In this document: positions 60,201-64,000 of the stretch, one piece after another
How positions within the stretch are numbered: position 1 is the first letter of the stretch
Layout of the letters: each line of letters starts with the position of its first letter
The notes under the pieces: generated by a model
Database searches by the model: none
What the model saw: the letters and a program-made list of their open reading frames with translations, nothing else
Told to the model about the DNA's origin: nothing
Program-made: the position numbers and the translations under genes
Source: Edaphochlamys debaryana
Lineage: Eukaryota > Chlorophyta > Chlorophyceae > Chlamydomonadales
DNA: 64,000 bases
Assembly: GCA_016858145.1 (NCBI GenBank)
Contig: JAEHOE010000043.1
Coordinates: 186,001-250,000 of the forward strand
Direction: 5' to 3'

Positions 60201-62444
60201 CGGCACGGTCCGTGGGCGAGGTCCCTAACGGTAAGGTCTCTACCGGCAGGCTCTTCCCCCCTGCAGCCCTCGCTGCCCCGCCCAACCGCCCCTTCCCACC
60301 ACCCGTGTGTGGACGCACGTAGTGACCCCGCGCTCCCGCTCCGCGCCTGCCCCCCCTCCCGCCCCCCAGGTGCCTCCAACGTGGTGGTGCTGGACTCCGA
60401 ACTCCTGGCGCTGCCCCCGCGCCCCACGCGCCTGCTGGCGGCGGTGGCGGCCACGCCCGGCCGCGCGGTGACGGTGGCGGTGGGCCCCGGGGCGACGGAG
60501 GAGTCGCTGGGGGAGGTGCTGCGCCGCCTGGGCCTGGGCCGGGCGGCGTGCAGCGTGGCGGCGCGGGAGCGGGAGGGGGCGCCCAGCCGCCTGGACTGCA
60601 GCCTGCGGGCCGCCATGCGTGTCACGTGCGCACGGGAGGAGGCCGCTGGGGGCCACGTGGTCCCCATCGTGACCCCCACGGGCGGCCGGGTGCGCTTGCT
60701 CCCCTCGGCCGGCCTGAGGGCGCCGGGCGACGACCCAGCCCGGCTGGCCGCTGCGGCGGCGCTGCTGGCGGGGTATCTGCCGCCCCTGCCGCCGCCGCCA
60801 CCGCCCTCGCCCGAGCCGCCTCTGCCGCCGGCCCCCCCGGCCGCGCCCCCCCCCGGGCTCTTCCCCGGATGGCGAGCCCAGGCATGCCGGCCTGCATTCG
60901 GGGCTTGCGAGGCGCGTCGGGGCAAGAACCGGGTGCCGTACACCATTGCCAACGGCACCAGCGCTGTGACCTCCAGAGTGGACGGATGGCGGGAGGTGCG
61001 CGCCGGCGGGGGTGGGTGCATCGGTGGAGGTCAACGGTCAGGGTTGAGAGTTTGAGTCTGGATCTTAGGAGTCTGGGGGCGGGGGCGGGGCCGGGCGCTG
61101 CCGGCATGGCAGCCGAGGAGTGGCAATGCGCCGCCCCAAGGAGCGGCTGGCGTCGTGCCTTCCGTTCACATCACTTCCTTGGCCGCATCCTACCCCAACC
61201 CTCTTTCCTAACCCACAACCCACACCCGCCCCTATGCCCCTGCACCCCGCCCCCCCCCCCGCCCCGGCAGGTGCTGCTCGACCTGCCCCCCCTGGCCGCC
61301 GCCGACCCGGGGGCCGCCGAGGCCGCGTACGCCGTCATGCTCATGGCCGCACCCGAGTGCGTGGGGAGCGCCGTCACCATCGCCCTGGTCACGGCGGACG
61401 GGGCGGGGGCCGACGGGGCGCAGGTAGGTGTGGAGCCGGCTCGCACGTGCATGCATTGCTTCACCCGGTACCAGCGCCGCCCCGAGCATCTGCTGCCGCC
61501 TTGCTGACGCCGCTGCCTCCCGCTGTCCCCGCCTCCCCACCTGCATAACCCTCCCCCGCCCCCCCGCCCCCCTCCCCACCCAGAGGCCCACCCCAGTGGC
61601 CGCCCACTACGCCACCTTCCAGGCGCCCCGCTCCCAGGCCGCCCCCGCCACCGACTGCGCCACCCTCAAGGTGCGGTGGCTGGGCCGCCCCTCGCAGCCC
61701 CTGACCCCGGAGGCCGTTGCATGGGCACAAACTTAATGCTAGCCGGCAGGCGGGAGGAAGGGTAGGGGTGCTGAGGCGACTAGCCACCCCCAGGCCCCGT
61801 TAACGTGGGGAGCTCGGGCGGATGGCCGCCTTTACCGCGGGCCGCTCAGCCGCCCGCCCCCGCCCCTGCCCCCGGCCCCGCTCATCCCCCGCAGGTGCCC
61901 AAGCTGGGCCTCACCCCCGCGCAGGCCGCCCAGCCGGGCAACCGCCTGCTGATGCGCTTCCAGGTGGGGGCAGGGCGGCCGGCGCGCGCGCATGCGTGTG
62001 TGCGTGCCGGGGCGGGGAGGCGGGTGGCGCTCCTGTGCACCGTGCGTGGCAGCCCTGCGACCGTGCTGTGGTCCTCGCTGAGGACCTTGCTTGACCCCCC
62101 GCACCGCACCCCCCACGAGCCGCCCTCCTGCCTCACGGGCGTCCCCACCCCCCATCCCCCTGCAGCCCTCCGCCAAGTGCACCTCCCTGACGCAGCTCTG
62201 CCGGGGTTACTTGGAAGGGCAATGCATGTACGCCTTCACTGGCCCCGGTTACGATGTGAGTGGGCAAGCCGGCTGCATGACGTTGGGTGTGCCAGCTGCA
62301 GGGCTCTCGCCTTCGCCCGGCTGCCCCTGGTGGGGGGCTGACAGGTGATCGTGCCTGCAGGCCGGCGAGTCGACTCACGTGGCCCCCCTTGCCCCCTTGC
62401 AGTACTGCCCCGTGCACGCCTTCGCCTTCACTCCGGGCTCGTGA
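36095..62444 (+). CDS. Giant secreted shaft-and-head hydroxyproline-rich glycoprotein (agglutinin/pherophorin-like)
   Basis: About 33 exons, nominally about 6,700 residues. N-terminal exons: 36095-36242, 36488-36673, 36878-37019 (or -36998), 37321-37551, 37705-37809, 38143-38232, 38412-38488, 38697-38823, 39055-39360, 39574-39657, 39863-39904 and 40143-40312. Shaft exon: 40449-54751. Head exons begin at 54899 and are listed separately. The product should be exported, hydroxylated on proline and O-glycosylated, forming a rigid rod between two globular ends, as in Chlamydomonas cell-wall HRGPs and sexual agglutinins. Phases connect across all N-terminal exons, which argues for a single gene; the weakest link is intron 3. 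The shaft exon has ten one-base indels and the head one in-frame TAG, so it is not translatable as given. Function in mating adhesion, wall or matrix is inference from layout only. Confidence 0.8.
36488..40312 (+). other. N-terminal globular region with leucine-rich repeats (exons 2-12)
   Basis: About 520 residues rich in Trp, Tyr and Cys (for example [20 protein letters not shown] and [14 protein letters not shown]), with several N-glycosylation sequons. Exons 9-11 encode plant-type leucine-rich repeats: [19 protein letters not shown], then [20 protein letters not shown]. The exon boundaries around 39360-39863 cut these repeats at equivalent places in phase 2, as expected for LRR exons. The region ends with [20 protein letters not shown] and a Cys pair (GKCCWDL) just before the proline shaft. 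The intron after 40312 begins with GC (CAG|GCGAGT). No other domain recognised; the role could be ligand binding or anchoring. Confidence 0.7.
40611..41112 (+). other. Irregular proline-rich entry to the shaft
   Basis: After [13 protein letters not shown] sequence the exon becomes Pro/Ser/Ala-rich without a fixed period ([12 protein letters not shown], then [17 protein letters not shown]). A short non-proline island, [15 protein letters not shown], sits at about 40817-40860. From about 40870 the PPSPX pattern becomes dense and grades into the regular 180-bp array. Confidence 0.85.
41113..53937 (+). repeat. ~70-copy 180-bp tandem array encoding a 60-residue PPSPX shaft unit
   Basis: The period is exactly 180 bp (GAGCCTGCTTCTCC recurs at 41600, 41780, 41960 and so on). 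From 41225 to 53937 there are about 70.6 units. Each encodes 60 residues of PPSPX type with fixed blocks [30 protein letters not shown] and [10 protein letters not shown]. Units vary at a few codons: Ser/Arg (CCAAGCCCG or CCACGCCCG), Glu/Gly (CCTGAG or CCTGGG), Met/Val, Ser/Leu and rare Cys. Such sequence folds as a polyproline-II rod once prolines are hydroxylated and glycosylated. Ten one-base indels shift frame between 41430 and 48375; 48376-53937 is clean. In-frame indels of three bases occur near 43088 and 48490. Antisense frames are also open but carry no independent coding signal. Confidence 0.97.
53938..54751 (+). other. Irregular proline-rich exit from the shaft
   Basis: The array ends abruptly at CCGCAGCCCAATGTACC. 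It is followed by about 270 residues of non-repetitive Pro-rich sequence with more varied codons ([32 protein letters not shown]) and lower GC than the array. The exon ends at 54751 with donor GTGCGT in phase 1 and joins 54899 (NAGGGVGYVLG). Read-through instead stops at 54799-54801. Confidence 0.8.
54899..60995 (+). other. C-terminal head: five tandem copies of an unrecognised domain
   Basis: Exons: 54899-54969, 55091-55345, 55608-55815, 55977-56051, 56119-56513, 56667-56916, 57049-57279, 57435-57508, 57728-57793, 57980-58150, 58391-58583, 58740-58949, 59059-59129, 59296 to about 59946, about 60053-60230 and 60370-60995. Three landmarks recur in order five times: an Ala/Val-Leu-Leu strand ([55 protein letters not shown]); a Cys motif ([63 protein letters not shown]); and a Gly-Leu-Arg motif ([60 protein letters not shown]). 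Two boundaries are uncertain: a 67-nt GC-AG intron (56052-56118) or an indel in C runs, and the intron near 59947-60052. A TAG interrupts exon 57980-58150. Confidence 0.68.
58076..58078 (+). other. In-frame TAG inside a head exon
   Basis: Exon 57980-58150 reads GRTLTLLLS, then TAG, then [15 protein letters not shown] in one continuous frame. The flanks align with repeat 4 ([10 protein letters not shown] ... AALARL, then LRCGL) without a gap, so the stop sits in an otherwise intact domain. CTCCTAG could be a splice acceptor, but no upstream GT donor exists in the exon. Confidence 0.85.
60830..62444 (+). other. Pherophorin-like C-terminal Cys domain
   Basis: After a Pro linker ([17 protein letters not shown]) the final part reads [20 protein letters not shown], then exons 61271-61423, 61584-61670, 61895-61963, 62166-62255 and 62403-62444. 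They encode [84 protein letters not shown] and a TGA at 62442-62444. The C-x-x-L-x-x-L-C, CxYAF and YCPV spacing is the ending typical of volvocine pherophorin domains. The match is by eye; one Cys of the usual CCPV is Tyr here. Confidence 0.6.
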
Positions 62445-63693
62445 ACCTGGCCGGCCTGGCGCGGGGGCGTCAGCCAGCAGAGGCTGGCACAGGCGGCCAG
62501 CCCTGGCGTCCTCCTGTCAGGGATTCGTCCGGACAGACCGCCCCTGAACGACTAGGAAGTGACGAGGCAGGGGTCGGTCTGAAGAGCCAGTACTGTGTTG
62601 AACGTATGTACTGATTTGCAAGGCAGATGGGGGAATTATAAGCACCAGGCCCCGGCCCGGCCCTTGTAGCGGGTAGGGTGCAGGTCTTCAACCTGACAGG
62701 TACTGCACCAGGTTGTACTTGTGGGATCAGGGGCAGCAAGTATAACATTTGTCACTGATGCCATACTTCTCATGATGAAGAATGCATTGCGTAAGATGTT
62801 GGCCGAGCAGTTAACATATGCCCAGGCGCCAACAACGTGGGCTGGTGCACCAGTGCATGTAGGTGTTGTTGAATGCTACCCGTTAGGCAAGGAGCGGAAC
62901 GGATTAGTGATGAGGATCTCGTTATGCGGCCCATGTATCCCCTTATCGAGGCAATTGGGCGAAGTGGGGATGTGGGCATGGGCCACGCGAACGATGAGTG
63001 TCACCTTTGTGAGAGCGGAGGGGCAGAGGGAGCGGGGGGGGCGGCAGAGGAGGAACCGGGGAGAGAGCCCAAAGCCTCTCATAGCAGTCGCAACTGCAGG
63101 GTGCATTCAAGTAGTCGCCTGTGTTGAAGTCCATAGGCTCCATGCGGCGTGCTACTGACAGCTCAAAGTTGGAGCATCCCGACTTGTGCCTCGGCCGTGG
63201 CAATGCCTTGAGGGACGGGCCCGGGACGTGTACGCCCGACGGGTCCTTATAAAGTGGACAGCTGCTGCTTGTCGTATAGGCTCACCCAAAGCGAGGCCGC
63301 AGCGGGCGCTTCTCAGAGCTGACTTCTCCGGTTTGCTCGTCCGAGTCGCCCGCCATCACGGGTGTAAGGTACCTTTCTTGCGTAGCCACGCACAAGGTCG
63401 GCGTCTATTGCTCAAACAACACACCTGTACACTGTAGGGAGCACACCCAGTCCTAAAGCGTCCGTCGGCTGGTCCGCGTTGCATAGCGTGCGACGAGACT
63501 CCGGACCTTCCTGCTCACCCAGACACACCTCACCACTATGCTGTACATATAAGAAGGCGAACTACGGGTCCTCGGGGTTAGTCCGAAGCAACAAGTACAG
63601 CGACCCGAGTGTGTGCGCAGCAACAAGGAGCGCGCTGTCCTGAGTGTGAAAATACGTCGGCTAAGCCATGAAACTTGAATACTTGGCAGCGGG
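62445..63693. other. Intergenic, no gene seen
   Basis: This contains the 3' UTR of the giant glycoprotein gene and the promoter of the next gene. No spliceable coding sequence was found on either strand. The GC content falls in 62560-62900, as expected for UTR or intergenic DNA. Confidence 0.4.
63548..63553 (+). promoter_or_regulatory. TATA-like box upstream of the last gene
   Basis: TATAAG in the context TACATATAAGAAGG, 146 bp upstream of the first possible ATG (63694) of the secreted-protein gene. Context and spacing are compatible with a core promoter, but this is a short motif and could be chance. Confidence 0.4.
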
Positions 63694-64000
63694 ATGTTGA
63701 GGGGCGTCAACGCGATGGCGGAGGCAATTGCAGGTCTCAGCGCACAGCACGGGCCATGCACGCTTCCCGCGGTGGCGACGATGCTGCGACTCCTGCTGGC
63801 AGCAGCGGTGCTGGCGGTGGTGACCGGGCAGGACGCTGTGCCGGTGCCGGGGCTGAGTGATTGGTGCCAGCTCCCCGGCCATGCCTCCACGTCCGCCTGC
63901 GCCAGCGATGCAACCTGCGCGGTGAGCCCGCGGGCGGCAGACAGGAAGCTCTGTATAGGGCCGACAGAGCCACTTACCCGCGCCTCGGGGAGGGGGAGCG
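63694..64000 (+). CDS. First exon of a secreted Cys-containing protein (3'-partial)
   Basis: A frame from ATG 63694, with a better start at 63781, is open to a donor GTGAGC at 63922 in phase 0. From 63781 it encodes a clean signal peptide (MLRLLLAAAVLAVVTGQ) and a mature start with three Cys in 24 residues (DWCQLPGHASTSACASDATC). The remaining exons lie beyond the right edge, so the family is unknown. The same strand and secretion signal as the giant glycoprotein upstream suggest another extracellular-matrix or cell-surface protein, but that is inference. Confidence 0.6.
   Translation, partial: MLRGVNAMAEAIAGLSAQHGPCTLPAVATMLRLLLAAAVLAVVTGQDAVPVPGLSDWCQLPGHASTSACASDATCAVSPRAADRKLCIGPTEPLTRASGRGS

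Overview
The window is nuclear DNA of a green alga, most likely a chlamydomonadalean (Chlamydomonas/Volvox-type) chlorophyte. Reasons: very GC-rich sequence, genes cut into many short exons by GT-AG introns with C-rich acceptors, plastid and thylakoid-lumen targeting peptides, and a huge Pro-Ser cell-wall/extracellular-matrix glycoprotein gene ending in a pherophorin-like motif. There are no bacterial operons, no mobile elements I can support, no rRNA or tRNA genes and no CRISPR. All gene models were spliced by eye; reading phase closes for almost every exon listed.

Layout. (1) 1-3641, minus strand: 3'-truncated gene for a plastid coiled-coil protein resembling MFP1. (2) 3642-6244: divergent intergenic region holding a 1.25 kb G-rich minisatellite. 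(3) 6245-8498, plus: NAD(P)H-hydrate dehydratase (NAXD). (4) 10145-13445, minus: membrane-anchored alpha/beta hydrolase with a visible Ser-Asp-His triad. (5) 14711-16655, minus: UNC-50 family Golgi membrane protein. (6) 18193-19674, plus: unknown 232-residue protein. (7) 20575-24192, plus: unknown ~700-residue protein with a Cys4 cluster. (8) 24901-29457, plus: plastid-targeted SAM-dependent methyltransferase. (9) 30635-32278, plus: unknown thylakoid-lumen-type protein. (10) 33105-35195, minus: SANT/Myb-like protein.

(11) 36095-62444, plus: the main object of the window, a giant (about 6,700 residues) secreted shaft-and-head hydroxyproline-rich glycoprotein. It has a signal peptide, a Cys-containing N-terminal region with plant-type leucine-rich repeats, a PPSPX shaft built from about 70 tandem copies of a 180-bp (60-residue) unit, and a C-terminal head. 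The head consists of five tandem copies of a domain I do not recognise, followed by a pherophorin-like Cys domain. The layout recalls Chlamydomonas sexual agglutinins and other shaft-and-head HRGPs, but the shaft is far longer. As given, the shaft exon carries ten single-base indels and the head carries one in-frame TAG, so either the assembly has errors or this copy is decaying. (12) 63694 to the right edge, plus: first exon of another secreted Cys-containing protein.

Unusual gene architecture recurs: several introns fit the reading frame only if they start with GC (mostly GCGAGT) instead of GT.
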